From positions 225,896,467-225,960,466 of the forward strand of contig CM037880.1 of the NCBI GenBank assembly GCA_021292165.1: a DNA stretch of 64,000 nt, read 5' to 3'. The position numbers and the translations under genes were made by a program. Shown piece after piece: positions 20,424-31,725 of this stretch. This stretch comes from Shinisaurus crocodilurus. Lineage: Eukaryota > Chordata > Lepidosauria > Squamata > Shinisauridae. Below the pieces are notes generated by a model, which was given only the letters and a program-made list of their open reading frames with translations, had not been told where the DNA came from and did no database searches. Numbering within the stretch: the stretch's first letter is position 1; the number at the start of each line of letters is the position of its first letter.

Positions 20424-21579
20424 TGGACTCTATACTAATGCCCGGAGTATGGGCAATAAACAAGACGAACTTGAACTCTTGATACATGAGGGCAGGTACG
20501 ACTTGATAGGGATAACTGAAACCTGGTGGGATGACTCCCATGACTGGAATACAGCAATTGAAGGGTATAACTTGTTCAAAAGGAACAGAAGCAACAGAAA
20601 GGGAGGTGGAGTTGCACTGTATGTTAAAAATACGTATCTCTGCACAGAGATACAGGAAGAGGAGCTTGGCAGCCCCATTGAGAGCATCTGGGTTAAAATA
20701 AAGGGGGCAAAGAATAAAACGAACATGGCGGTTGGAGTCTACTACCGACCACCCAATCAAGGAGAAGATGAGGATGGAACTTTTGAAAAACAAATTGCCA
20801 TTGTTTCAAGGAGGCACAATGTGGTAGTAATGGGAGACTTCAATTTCCCTGATATCTGTTGGGAGACTTATTCAGCCAAACATGGCCCCTCCAAGAAATT
20901 CCTGACCTATGTTGCTGATAACTTCCTCCTACAGAAAGTGGAGGAAGGAACTAGAGGATCGGCTATCCTTGACCTGATTCTAACCAACAGAGACGAGTTA
21001 GTGGATAAAGTGGCAGTTTCGGGAACTCTGGGGGAAAGTGACCATGTTATACTAGAGTTCTTGATTCTAACAGAAGCAAAAGCTGAGTGTAGCCAAACAC
21101 GTACCCTGGATTTTAGGAAAGCCAATTTTAACAAACTCAGAACAATGATTAGTAAGATCCCATGGCAAGTGACTCTCACGAGAAAGGGAGCCCAGGAGGG
21201 GTGGGAGTTTTTAAAGAAGGAAATTTTAAAGGCACAATTGCAAACAATTCCCACAAGGAAAAAAGGCAGAGGGCAACAGAAAAAGCCAATGTGGCTTCAC
21301 AATAAACTCAAAGATGACCTGAAAACAAAAAAGGACACGTATAGGAAGTGGAAGGAAGGACAGGCTACAGGGGAAGAGTACAGGCAGGTAGCACAGAACT
21401 GCAGGAATAGTGTCAGGAAGGCTAAAGCTGAGAATGAGCTAAGGTTAGCGAGGAATGCTAAAAGCAACAAAAAAGCTTTCTTCAGATACATGCACAGTAA
21501 AAGACAGAAGAAAGAACTGGTGGTTCAACTACGCGATGAGGATGGCAAATTGATAACAGAAGACAAAGAAAAGGCAAGA
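20424..21579 (+). pseudogene. CR1 ORF2, endonuclease part (5'-truncated, frameshifted)
   Basis: Apurinic-type endonuclease of a CR1 element, which nicks target DNA for reverse transcription. Visible motifs in order: NARSMGNKQDELE, GITETWW (catalytic Glu), KGGGVALYV, VGVYYRPPN, VVMGDFNFPDICW (catalytic Asp and Asn), LDLILTN and GESDHVI (catalytic His). After about residue 415 the frame is lost: one extra A in the AAGGCAAGAAG run near 21573-21579 shifts it relative to the downstream RT frame. The upstream part of the 435-residue frame (20323-20423) is host repeat sequence, not CR1. Confidence 0.85.
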
Positions 21580-21580
21580 A

Positions 21581-23185
21581 GTGTTCAATTCCTACTTCGG
21601 CTCGGTCTTCTCCCAAAAGAGGGTCTATGACCCCCCTGGCAAACCTGAAGTGCAGACTGAAGGGGCAGGATTGCAGCTTGAGATTGATAGGCAAATGGTC
21701 AAGGAGCACCTGATTACTCTGAACGAGTTTAAATCTCCAGGGCCTGATGAGCTGCATCCTAGAGTAATAAAGGAACTGGCAGAAGAACTCTCAGAACCAC
21801 TGTCTATTATCTTTGAGAAATCATGGAGGACAGGTGAAGTGCCAGACGACTGGAGGAGGGCAAATGTTGTTCCCATCTTCAAAAAGGGCAAGAAGGAGGA
21901 ACCTGGGAACTATAGGCCAGTCAGTCTGACATCAATCCCTGGGAAGATTTTTGAGCAGATTATAAAGAAGTCAGTCTGCAAGCACCTTGAAAACAATGCA
22001 GTGATTACTAGAAGCCAGCATGGATTTGTCAAGAACAAATCCTGTCAGACTAATCTGATCTCATTTTTTGATCGGGTAACCTCCCTTGTGGACTGTGGGA
22101 ATGCTGTGGACATTATATATCTGGACTTCAGCAAAGCTTTCGACAAAGTGCCTCATGATATCCTGATTAGTAAGCTAGCTAAGAGTGGGCTAGATGGAAC
22201 AACTATCAGGTGGATCCACAATTGGCTAAAGAATCGGACTCAAAGAGTGCTTATCAATGGTTCCTTCTCAAACTGGGGAGAGGTAACGAGCGGGGTACCA
22301 CAGGGCTCGGTCCTGGGCCCGGTGCTCTTCAACATTTTTATTAATGACTTGGATGAGGAGGTACAGGGAATGCTTATCAAATTTGCAGATGACACAAAGT
22401 TGGGTGGAACAGCTAATACTCTGGAAGACAGAAACAAAATTCAAAGTGACCTCGATAGGCTGGAGCGCTGGGCCGAAAACAACAGAATGAAATTTAATAG
22501 GGATAAATGCCAAGTGCTGCACCTAGGGAGAGGAAACCAAATGCAGAGTTACAGAATGGGGGACACTTGGCTCAACAATACTACAAGTGAGAAGGATCTT
22601 GGAATTGTGGTAGATCACAAACTGAATATGAGCCAGCAATGCGATGTGGCTGCAAAGAAGGCAAATGCAATTTTGGGCTGTATTAATAGAAGTATAGCTT
22701 CCAAATCGCGGGAAGTGATAATTCCCCTTTACTCGGCACTGGTTAGGCCTCATCTTGAGTACTGCGTCCAGTTCTGGGCACCTCACTTTAAGAAGGACAT
22801 AGACAAACTGGAGAGGGTTCAGAGGAGGGCAACAAGGATGATAAAGGGACTGGAAACAAGGCCCTATGAGGAGAGACTGAAAGAACTGGGCATGTTTAGC
22901 CTTCAGAAGAGGAGACTGAGGGGAGATATGATCGCACTCTTCCAGTATTTGAAGGGATGTCACACAGAGGAGGGCAAAGATCTCTTCTCGTTCATCCCAG
23001 TTTGCAGGACACGGAATAATGGGCTCAAGTTACAGGAACCTAGATTCCACCTAAACATCAGGAAAAATTTCCTGACTGTCAGAGCAATAAGACAATGGAA
23101 TCAACTACCTAGGGAGGTGGTGGGCTCTCCCAGTCTGGAGGCATTCAAGGTGCAGCTGGACAGACATCTGTCAGAGATGCTTTGA
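21581..23185 (+). pseudogene. CR1 ORF2, reverse-transcriptase part
   Basis: A 534-residue open frame covering the complete reverse transcriptase and C-terminal domain. Motifs: KSPGPDELHPRVIKELA, YRPVSLTSIPGK, SQHGFVKNKSC, YLDFSKAFDKVPH (first catalytic Asp), SGVPQGSVLGPVLFNIFIND, KFADDTKLGG (the FADD catalytic pair), KDLGIVVDHKLNMS, and the C-terminal RMIKGLETRPYEERL and IRQWNQLPREVVGSPSLEAF. The reading frame is intact apart from its separation from the endonuclease by a one-base frameshift upstream. The nominal first codon is GTG and is internal to the ancestral ORF2. Confidence 0.92.
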
Positions 23186-23277
23186 CCTGGATTCCTGCAT
23201 TGAGCAGGGGGTTGGACTCGATGGCCTTGTAGGCCCCTTCCAACTCTACTTTTCTATGATTCTATGATTCTATGACT

Positions 23278-23869
23278 GGCTCTGGTTCTCTTTGGGCACT
23301 GCCAATTCTTCCTTTTGGGTCAGCCTAGTTGGGGGTGCACAGGATGAGAGTAACACCAACGGAAATGCACGGATCTCTGAGCTGTGCAAGTCCACACTGT
23401 GTTCTAGGAAGTCTCAATGTGTCTCTGATATGTTGCCTCTAATGCAGCTGTGGGAAAGAGGGACAGTCCTGGAAAACCAGGGAAGTGAGTTGGCCCATAT
23501 TTGAATGCTGCATGAGCACCACATCCTATTCTTCAGTTTCCTCACCCTGGTAACAAGTTTCCTTGGGAAGCCTGTCTGTTGATTTGAAACCTTAATTGAC
23601 CTGTGCCTGTGTCTTTCTCCCTCTGTCTCCTCTGCTGTACTCTTACCTATTGTGGAGCCTGTCCTTCCCCAACCTGGCACCCTCCAGATGTGTTGGACTA
23701 TGCCTCCCAGCATTCTTCACCCTTGGCTGGGGTGATGGGAGTTGAAGTCCCATACACCTGAAGGGAACCAGGTTGGGGGAGGCTGCTTTGTCTCACTTTC
23801 CAGCAGGATGGAGCTCCTTGGAGGAACAGTTTCCAATATTGGAGTACAAAGTATAGGAATTCCTCTCGC
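23278..23869. other. Unique-like flank with a hAT-type MITE
   Basis: After the CR1 tail the host sequence resumes. At 23665-23790 is a palindromic MITE with CCCCAACCTGGCACCCTCCA at one end and its near complement (AACCAGGTTGGGGGAGG) at the other. Related copies lie at 8065-8165, 24450-24560, 25800-25930, 35275-35385, 38575-38665 and 59345-59850. Confidence 0.6.
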
Positions 23870-25131
23870 AGGAGAGGATATTGTTGGGTGGTGCTTGGCC
23901 CCGGGATCTCATTGCAGCATCTGGAAGCAATCGTGACTGGCATTCTCGGGTCTGGCTCTGGCTGCACCAATTTAACTCGGTTTCTCTCCCCCCCCCTTGC
24001 AGGTGCTTTGAAGTGCCAGAGCGATGGAACTGGTGTTTCTCACTTGTTCTTCGGCTGTGTCTCATCCAGCTCTCTTTGTCTATTTTGATTCATGGGGTAC
24101 CAGCCTCCCGATAAGTGTGGACATGCATCTCTCAGATAAGTGCAAAGTGATAAAGATTACACAAGATTATAAAAGGGAGGAAAGGGTAAAGATGGACCCT
24201 TGGGCCTTTGAGAATAATGTGTGGGAATCCTAGTGTGTGATTCAGCAAGAAACCTGTCCTGTATAAGAACCAGCTTGGTAAAACGCAGATGTTCTCTGCA
24301 AGCCTGAAGGGCTTTTCCAGTGTAACTTTCCCTAAAATGGTTTGTTTCAGATATGTTGTACTACCACGATGGCTAGGCACAGTGGAAGTTTTAGGCTGGC
24401 ACATCTAGATGGTATTGGCTTGGTGGTGAGTGTTAATCTCGGGGAGCCTCCCTGGATTGGTTCCCTCTGGTTGTTCTGGACCTCCACTTCCATCAGCTCC
24501 AGGCAGCATGGCATTAGCTCAGGAACACTGGGGGTTGTTGTTTTAAGCACCTAGAGTGCTGGGTGGGGAAAGGCTGCAGGGTGGGATCAGGTGACTCCGT
24601 TGGGGCCTGTGTGCACAATTGTCAATCAGAAGTTGTCCTGGGCACCACCACAAAATGGCTGCTGTAGGACGCCCCATCTTCCCCACTGCAGTCCTGTGGA
24701 TTCAGTAGTGTGTAATCACAACCCAAGAGGGCGAGGAATGCTTTTTGGATGTGTCCTGCGATGGAGCTGGAGGTTGGCAGCAGATCGGCAAGAGACATGC
24801 TCAACTTGGTGCACATCAGCCTTCAGTGCTCAAAAGTGTTCACTTTGTAGATAATGTCCACACGCTCGCAACAAGCCTTTCAACACATGGGCATCTGCCT
24901 CTCCAAACCACAGCCAGTGCTGTGTGTTCGGTACCCACCTGACTGAATATGGATCAGAGTCCATTTCAGAGCCTTTCTTGTGTCAGATGAGTTTCAGTGG
25001 CCGAGGCCCAAGGGTGCAGTCCAAGGGTTCGGTTGTTTTCAGCCAGCCACGCACGCTGTATTGGTTTTTGCATCTGAGAAGGAGGGGACGTAGGAGGGGG
25101 ATGATGATTCCTCTTTGGGAGAGGGGGGGCT

Positions 25132-25211
25132 CACCCTGGGGGCCGTGCCACCCTGGGGGCCGTGCCACCCTGGGGGCCGTGCCACCCTGGGGGCCGTGCC
25201 ACCCTGGGGGC
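25132..25211. repeat. 17-bp minisatellite, 4.6 units
   Basis: Unit CACCCTGGGGGCCGTGC starts at 25132, 25149, 25166, 25183 and 25200 with no variation between the complete units. The perfect identity suggests recent expansion. Confidence 0.95.
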
Positions 25212-25760
25212 ATGAAAACCTGCTTGTTCTCTCGGACCTTTCAGCGGCTTTCCATGCCATCAGCTGTGGCATCCTTCCAGATAGGCTGTCTTGAGTTGGG
25301 ATGTGGGGGCATTGCATTGCAGGGGCTCTGCTCTTTCATGGACAGTGGATCCCAGAAGTTGGTGCCAGGGGATTACTGCTCTGTGCCTTGGCAGTTTTGC
25401 CTCAAACTACCGGAGACCTCTAATTTATCCCCCGTGCTTTCTAACTTCTACATGTTACTGTTGGGAGAGGTTATTTGGGGAAGCGGGCTGAGGCATAACC
25501 CTTAAGCAGATGACACCCAGCTCTACCTCTCCTTTTTGCCTAATCCAGGTGAGGCAGTTGAAGCTCTGAACCAGTGCTTGGGCAGGATGAGGGCCAACCA
25601 AGGTTCAGTCCAGACAAGATGGAGATACTGTTCATGTGTGTGGTCCATCCATCAGGTTAAGTGACATTCACCCTGTTCTGGAGGGGGATACACGCCTCCT
25701 AAAGGGCCAGGTCTGTAGTCTGGGGAGGGTTTTGGATCCATCCTTGTCAGAAGAGGCACA
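25210..25760 (+). pseudogene. L2-like LINE reverse-transcriptase fragment (plus arm of fold-back A)
   Basis: Translation in broken frames gives SDLSAAFHAISC-like motif A remnants, FNFYM-type words before the catalytic box, and a degraded YADDTQLYLSF-type box (here ADDTQLYLSF) followed by EAVEALNQCLGRMRAN. These are typical of L2-like vertebrate LINEs. Frameshifts and stops make it non-functional. Confidence 0.65.
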
Positions 25761-26289
25761 GGTGGCCTCAGCGGCTCAGAGTGGCTTTTTATCAGCTTAG
25801 GCTAGGCACAGGCAGCGCCAGAGGTTCTGGCCTACGACTCCCATGCTTCCTCAGCTTTGGCTATGCTGGCTGAGGCTGATGGGAGTTGTAGGCTGAAACA
25901 CCTTGAGGGCCACAGGTTGGCCCGTCCAATCTGGACTTTATGTGGACAGAGCTGCAGTGTTAGACATGTTAAAAAATCAAGATCAAATGATTATGTTTTA
26001 TTTATTTATGTTTACTTTTATTTTGGCTTTGTTTTTATTACTTTTCTTTTTATGTGTTTGTGGTATATTTAATCTATCCAATAATCAAATTCTTTAGGCA
26101 GTGTACTAAAAATTTAAAATATAAAATACACACAAGAAAGAGGGAATACAACCAATTCTAGATTAAAACCAGCAGGAACATAAAGTTCTGAAATCATGTA
26201 TTGGGTGTCTAAATAATAATAATAAAACAATTAAAAATAAATAATAAAAATAATACTGTACATAATAATGAATAATTAATAATAACTTA

Positions 26290-26860
26290 AAAAATACTAA
26301 AACGGTTCTTAAGCAGGTGGCCACCTGTGCCTCCAGTGACAAGGACAGTCACGAGAGTGCTCCCAGTGTATGAACCTGCTCTTTTAGGGGGACTGGCACC
26401 CCCTCCAGAACAGGGTGGATGCCGCATAACCAGGCAGATGGACTTGACCTCGAATGGTATCTCCATCTTGTCTGGACTGAACCTTGGTTGGCCCTCATCC
26501 TGCCCAAGCACTGGTTCAGAGCTTCAGCTGCCTCACCCGGATTAGACAAAAAGAGGAGGAAGAGCTGGGTGTCATCTGCATAAGGGTTACGCCTCAGCCC
26601 GCATCCCCAAATAACCTCTCCCAGTGGTTACATGTAGATATTGAAAGGCATGGGGGATGAATTGAAGCGCACTGAGCAGTAATCCCCTGGCACCACCTTC
26701 TGGAACTGGCTGCCCATGAAGGAGCAGAACCCCTGCCATGCGGTGCCCCCACGTCCCAACTCGGGCAGCCTCCCCAGCAGGATACAGTGATGGATGGTAC
26801 TGAAAGCTGCCGAGAGGTCCGGGGAAACCAGCGAGGTTGCAGGCCCCCAGCTCTTCTCCC
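26290..26860 (-). pseudogene. L2-like LINE reverse-transcriptase fragment (minus arm of fold-back A)
   Basis: The reverse complement of the plus arm at 25210-25760. On the minus strand it runs from DLSAAF-like sequence (about 26820) through YADDTQLFLLF-like sequence (about 26565-26595) to LNQCLGRMRANQGSV. The arms match at roughly four of five bases by eye. It is non-functional. Confidence 0.65.
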
Positions 26861-26959
26861 AGCAGAGGATTACGGTGTGTCAGTCATTCAGATTCGGGTA
26901 ATTTTCCAGATAGATGTTTGTGGTGTGTTAACCGTGGGACCGCCTATGCAATTTGTCCA

Positions 26960-27400
26960 GAAACTTCATTTAGTCCAAATGGGGCAACAAGGTATTTAAG
27001 TGGGACCAGCCGATACAATTACGGTACATTCTGCCAGTACTTTGCCATGTTGCTGGTCTGTTTATGGGTTCAATTGAAAGTGGTGGTTTTTAGCTTTAAA
27101 ACCCCAAATGGCTTGGAGCCAGGTTATCCAAAGGAGCGTCCCCTCAATATTTATGTAGCTGGACTCCGTAGTCTTTGTGCGAGGCACTCTGGATGCCCCT
27201 GCTCAATGAAACAGGGCGTGTAGCTACACGAGAGGGGGCCTTTCCAGTGGTGGCACGCCATTTGTGGAAAGCCCTTCCCAGAGCGGCTCACCTCCAGTAT
27301 AGTTTTCTCAGCGCCAGGTGAAGATCTTTTTATTCTCCCAGGCGCTCTTTACTGCTTTTAGATCTTGACAACGTATTATACACTCTTCAGACAAGTTTGA
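26960..27400 (+). pseudogene. L2-like LINE C-terminal fragment
   Basis: Broken frames show VVVFSFKTPNGLEPGYPKER, which corresponds to the FKALHGLGPxYLxDR-type C-terminal region of L2-like LINEs, followed by 3' sequence (TGGCACGCCATTTGTGGAAA, CCCTTCCCAGAG). It is in sense orientation next to an inverted RT piece, an arrangement typical of twin-primed LINE insertions. Confidence 0.55.
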
Positions 27401-27944
27401 TTATTGTGTCGTCTTCAAACAAAACTCTTTCCCAAAGCATCACCCGGTTCAATAAAATGGTGCCTCATCTCGGAATATCCCCTTCTAATCAGGCTTTGAT
27501 TTGAACTGCATAGCGTTTGGGTAAAAGCTAGAATTTCAACTGGAAATGTTTTGAGCAAGATTGGTACCAAGTAGGCAGCTAGAAAAAGTCCCGGTACAAC
27601 TTGGAGAGACAGATGCCCTGTGTTGAAAGGCATGTGGTGAGAGTGTGGACCCAGCATCTCCAAAGGGACGCCCAAGACGCTCCCCAGCACGCTGCTTGCT
27701 TCTTTCTGAGTAGCTGGGTGTACTTCAGAAGAAGCGCTGGGCTGCAGCCACGCCCTATTTGCCTCTGAGCACTCTCAGAAATAAAGATGGGGTTGACGGT
27801 TTCTGCTTTGTGGCACGCCAGCCTCTTAAGGGCAAGAGGAGAGTGGTGATCCCCGGTGGAAGAATAAAATATTGTGCATTGGAAATGTATATTATGGTAA
27901 AGCAGAGGCAGGCAACCAGGTGTCTGGATGTCTTGAACAATACC
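27401..27944. other. No recognised gene
   Basis: No repeat family or exon was recognised between the LINE fragment and the next CR1. Short overlapping frames on the minus strand carry no motif. Confidence 0.4.
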
Positions 27945-29132
27945 TCTCAGAATCATAGAATCATAGAAAAGTAGAGTTGGAAGGGGCCTACAAGGCCATC
28001 GAGTCCAACCCCCTGCTCAATGCAGGAATCCAGGTCAAAGCATCTCTGACAGATGTCTGTCCAGCCGCACCTTGAATGCCTCCAGACTGGGAGAGCCCAC
28101 CACCTCCCTAGGTAGTTGATTCCATTGTCTTATTGCTCTGACAGTCAGGAAATTTTTCCTGATGTTTAGGTGGAATCTAGGTTCCTGTAACTTGAGCTCA
28201 TTATTCCGTGTCCTGCAAACTGGGATGAACGAGAAGAGATCTTTGCCCTCCTCTGTGTGACATCCCTTCAAATACTGGAAGAGTGCGATCATATCTCCCC
28301 TCAGTCTCCTCTTCTGAAGGCTAAACATGCCCAGTTCTTTCAGTCTCTCCTCATAGGGCCTTGTTTCCAGTCCCTTTATCATCCTTGTTGCCCTCCTCTG
28401 AACCCTCTCCAGTTTGTCTATGTCCTTCTTAAAGTGAGGTGCCCAGAACTGGACGCAGTACTCAAGATGAGGCCTAACCAGTGCCGAGTAAAGGGGAATT
28501 ATCACTTCCCGCGATTTGGAAGCTATACTTCTATTAATACAGCCCAAAATTGCATTTGCCTTCTTTGCAGCCACGTCGCATTGCTGGCTCATATTCAGTT
28601 TGTGATCTACCACAATTCCAAGATCCTTCTCACTTGTAGTATTGTTGAGCCAAGTGTCCCCCATTCTGTAACTCTGCATTTGGTTTCCTCTCCCTAGGTG
28701 CAGCACTTGGCATTTATCCCTGTTATTTTTCATTCTGTTGTTTTCGGCCCAGCGCTCCAGCCTATCGAGGTCACTTTGAATTTTGTTTCTGTCTTCCAGA
28801 GCATTAGCTGTTCCACCCAACTTTGTGTCATCTGCAAATTTGATAAGCATTCCCTGTACCTCCTCATCCAAGTCATTAATAAAAATGTTGAAGAGCACCG
28901 GGCCCAGGACCGAGCCCTGTGGTACCCCGCTCGTTACCTCTCCCCAGTTTGAGAAGGAACCATTGATAAGCACTCTTTGAGTCCGATTCTTTAGCCAATT
29001 GTGGATCCACCTGATAGTTGTTCCATCTAGCCCACTCTTAGCTAGCTTACTAATCAGGATATCATGAGGCACTTTGTCGAAAGCTTTGCTGAAGTCCAGG
29101 TATATAATGTCCACAGCATTCCCACAGTCCAA
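27945..29132 (-). mobile_element. Young 5'-truncated CR1 LINE
   Basis: The 3' tail (complement of CAGAATCATAGAATCATAGA) is at 27950. Its nucleotide sequence is almost identical to 22089-23277 of the plus-strand CR1. The 5' break is at CCCACAGTCC (29123-29132), in the middle of the reverse transcriptase. It has the same subfamily diagnostic bases as the longer copy. Confidence 0.92.
28035..29132 (-). pseudogene. CR1 ORF2 C-terminal half
   Basis: The open frame runs uninterrupted from the truncation point (DCGNAVDIIYLDFSKAFDKV) through SGVPQGSVLGPVLFN and the KFADDTKLGG catalytic box to the end (SLEAFKVRLDRHLSEML). Only about four residues differ from the copy ending at 23185 over roughly 365 positions. 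The extra 30 residues at the start of the 395-residue frame (29133-29222) come from host sequence. Without the endonuclease it cannot transpose. Confidence 0.9.
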
Positions 29133-30649
29133 AGCAGCCTCGGAGATCATGCCCCCCAAAATCCAGAAGGCAGCAGGTTGTCTCTGAATCAAAGTGTAAT
29201 CTTTGATCAGGTGGATATGCAACCAGACTGTGCACGAAGTGGCCGATCAAACTTGAATGTTGTCTAGTTAGAAATTTACTCTCAATTTATGTCTGTGTTC
29301 TAGGTCACAACAAGGGTTACAACACCTCCCATCTGTCTCAGTTTGGTATTGGGTTCTTTTTCTGAGCTCATGCTGGATTGGTAAATGGGTTACTGTATTC
29401 ATGGACAGTTGTACTTGCTCAAAAGATTGAGAAGTTAGTAAAATAAGTGCCTTTACAAACAAGGATGCATGATATGAGCCAGCTGCAGATGGCCCATATC
29501 TATAAGTCATCTCTTACAGGGGTGGGTGGGCAGGAAGGTAGGTCTCTGGGTGAGCTGCAGTAGATCAGCAAGGGTTCCTGAGTCCCAGCTGGCTAGCAAC
29601 TGCCGGAACAAAAAGCGTTTTCCTCCTAAATTTGGTGCAAGGCTGAACTTTGCCTGCCCCGGGCCTATGACATGCTGTAACTGTTCTTTCTTCTCCTTCG
29701 AGGTATCCTAGCACTGGTGGTGCATCCAGAGTCCCTCTTTCCGATGAATGCTTCAGGAGGAGTGCCACTTTTCATGCTGAATACACTAACTTAGTAAAGT
29801 CTCTGGGGTGGGGTGTTCTATAATGTTAGGTTGCATGTCTGGAGGTAGTTCAGATAACTGAAGGGCACCCTAGTAAAGGTAACAACTAGGGATGGTACAC
29901 TTGTGAATTATCGCACTGATTTGGACACTGTGCAGTGTAAATGAGATGCCACTCCAGCTTCTCCTGCAATTCCACACTATCTGGATTGTGTTCATACGCC
30001 TTTGGCTCTATTTCACTTCGCTGGTGACTGGAATGGCTGCTGCACTTTCACAAGCTTCCCTTTATTTCAAGGTATGTCATGGGTGGAAAGTATGTCACTT
30101 CAGAGAGTCCATTTCAGAACATGATGGGGGGGGGGGGAATAGTATTTCTTCATTTGGGATGTATTCAGTTTTTGCATTTTAAACAGAAGAGAAGAAACGT
30201 GGAGCAGTGCAGGAAAAATCTGTAATGTGAGCCATGAAAGCAGCTGTTAAATGTAGTGTTAAATTCCAGTGACAGTGTGCATGTTGGGTAGGTGGAAGGG
30301 AATATAGGTGGCAGTGAGGTGTCATTGAAAGGGATGTTATGAGCCTTGAACATGTGAATGAGAAAACTGTGGTCTCACGTGGGTTGGAGGTGATGTGTGT
30401 CTCAGTATGTTAGTCTCACTTTGAAGGAGAAGTTATTAAAGGATGACCGGCCCGCGTGTCTCTGCGTTGCTGAAGATCATCCTGGTGTCGGAAGAGGCTT
30501 CTTGACGGAGCATCCAATTGGGTGGACTATGTAGCCTAATCTAATACATTATAATGCTATCCCAAATCCATACTTTTAATTCTTGCTTCTTATCTGCTTG
30601 ATTCCAGAGGAGGAACAGGGACGATATGAATGTCTATAAGTCTTCTACA
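29133..30649. other. No recognised gene
   Basis: Unique-looking moderate-GC sequence with a G-run at 30126-30138. No exon, tRNA or repeat boundary could be supported. Confidence 0.4.
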
Positions 30650-31725
30650 TCTTTGATCCATTTTCCCGAATCGGCCCTCCGGATTCCATTGCGCTTCCCC
30701 AGTGCTGGGGCCGGCCCAATCCGAAGTGAGTCGAGGCAGGACGCGGCTTTCTGCTCTTAAAAACAGGCAACGATTTGTGCAGCTTTAATTTTTTTGAAAA
30801 AAGCTCAAGAGATTTGCACAGATTACGGAGCCTGACATTTAAGCTTATCATCATCATCTATTTATTTCATTTCTGTACTGCCCAATAGCCGAAGCCCTCT
30901 GAGCGGTTTACAACTCATCGTTGTTGCTTTCGTCTAGTTTGGACTTGGCTCTCAAGGTTTCTGCAAGGGTCACATGCTTTGCGCCCATCAAATGCACACA
31001 GTTTTTAATGATGGGTTTCAGTTATTATCTTTCAGCTCCCATTGTTTCTGTGGATTGGGGTGGTGGATGGTTAGTGTCTTCCCCCCTGCTCGCTCGTTCC
31101 TTCCACCGATATTGTGGTCGAGTTCATTATTATGTTTGTTTTCTTAAGCTCAATATTGGTGGGGAGGAGGAGGAGGCGAGGGGGGGGAGAGACTAAAAAG
31201 CAATGATCCCCATGTGAATATAAAACTAACAGAAATAACATATATAAATTAAATAATAGAAAATAATAAAATAATATAAAATAGAAATAAAATAATAAAT
31301 ATAGAATATTAATTAAAACAATAACTGAAAATATAAAACATAAAACTAACAGATAACACATATACAATAAAATAAAAATAATAACATAACATAGAAATAA
31401 AATAATAAAATATATATAACATTAATTAAAGCAATAGCTGAAAATAATTAAACAGTGACTATTTGATGCATGCAAAGCACATGACCCTAGCAGAAAACCG
31501 GAGGGCCAATGCCAAACTAGACGAAATACTTGCTTAATTTCAGGCTCTGCACTCTATGCAGATATCCTGAGCTTTTTTTGAAAAAAAAGGTGCGCAAATT
31601 GTGTCCTCTTTTTAAGAGCGGAAATCCATGTGCTGCCTCAACTCACATCGGATCAGGTTGGCCCCAGTGTCGATGAAGTGGAACGGAATCCAGAGAGCCG
31701 AGTTTGGAAAATCCATGGGATTTTC
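30650..31725. mobile_element. Fold-back element with AT-rich centre
   Basis: Left arm 30650-31030 and right arm 31450-31725 are imperfect reverse complements. Landmarks are GGATTCCATTGCGC / GGATTCCGTTCCAC, GTGAGTCGAGGCAGGACG / GTGAGTTGAGGCAGCACA, TTTTTTTGAAAAAAGCTCA, TTCGTCTAGTTTGG and GTCACATGCTTTGC / GTCATGTGCTTTGC. An L2-like tail (about 30846-30935) has inserted into the left arm only. The centre (31200-31440) is extremely AT-rich with a roughly 125-bp partial duplication. Confidence 0.7.

Larger units (their letters stand above)
20424..23277 (+). mobile_element. Nearly complete CR1 LINE (ORF2 plus 3' tail)
   Basis: A non-LTR retrotransposon with endonuclease, reverse transcriptase, 3' UTR (GCAGGGGGTTGGACTC, GGCCTTGTAGGCCCCTTCCA) and the diagnostic tail of TTCTATGA repeats at 23250-23277. 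It starts at the first residues of the endonuclease (LYTNARSMGNK), so ORF1 and the 5' UTR are missing. It lies inside repeat unit A, whose homology with 33240-33600 stops at its 5' edge. It is about 99% similar by eye to 27945-29132 in the shared part, so this lineage was recently active. Confidence 0.92.
23870..26870 (+). repeat. Composite fold-back unit A
   Basis: The order is: a 5' block (23870-24240), LINE RT sequence in plus orientation (25210-25760), a MITE (25800-25930), an AT-rich loop (25960-26290) and LINE RT sequence in minus orientation (26290-26860). The same order, including the MITE and loop words such as TTAGGCAGT and ACCAGCAGGAA, is found in unit B (34550-36420). Unit A has about 1.2 kb extra (24240-25420), including the 17-bp minisatellite. 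The two RT pieces could form a long hairpin. Confidence 0.7.

Noticed and set aside
20350..20793. Minus-strand frames opposite the CR1 endonuclease
   Set aside because: Shadows of the CR1 coding strand. The same holds for frames opposite the RT at 22240-22963 and 28257-28980.
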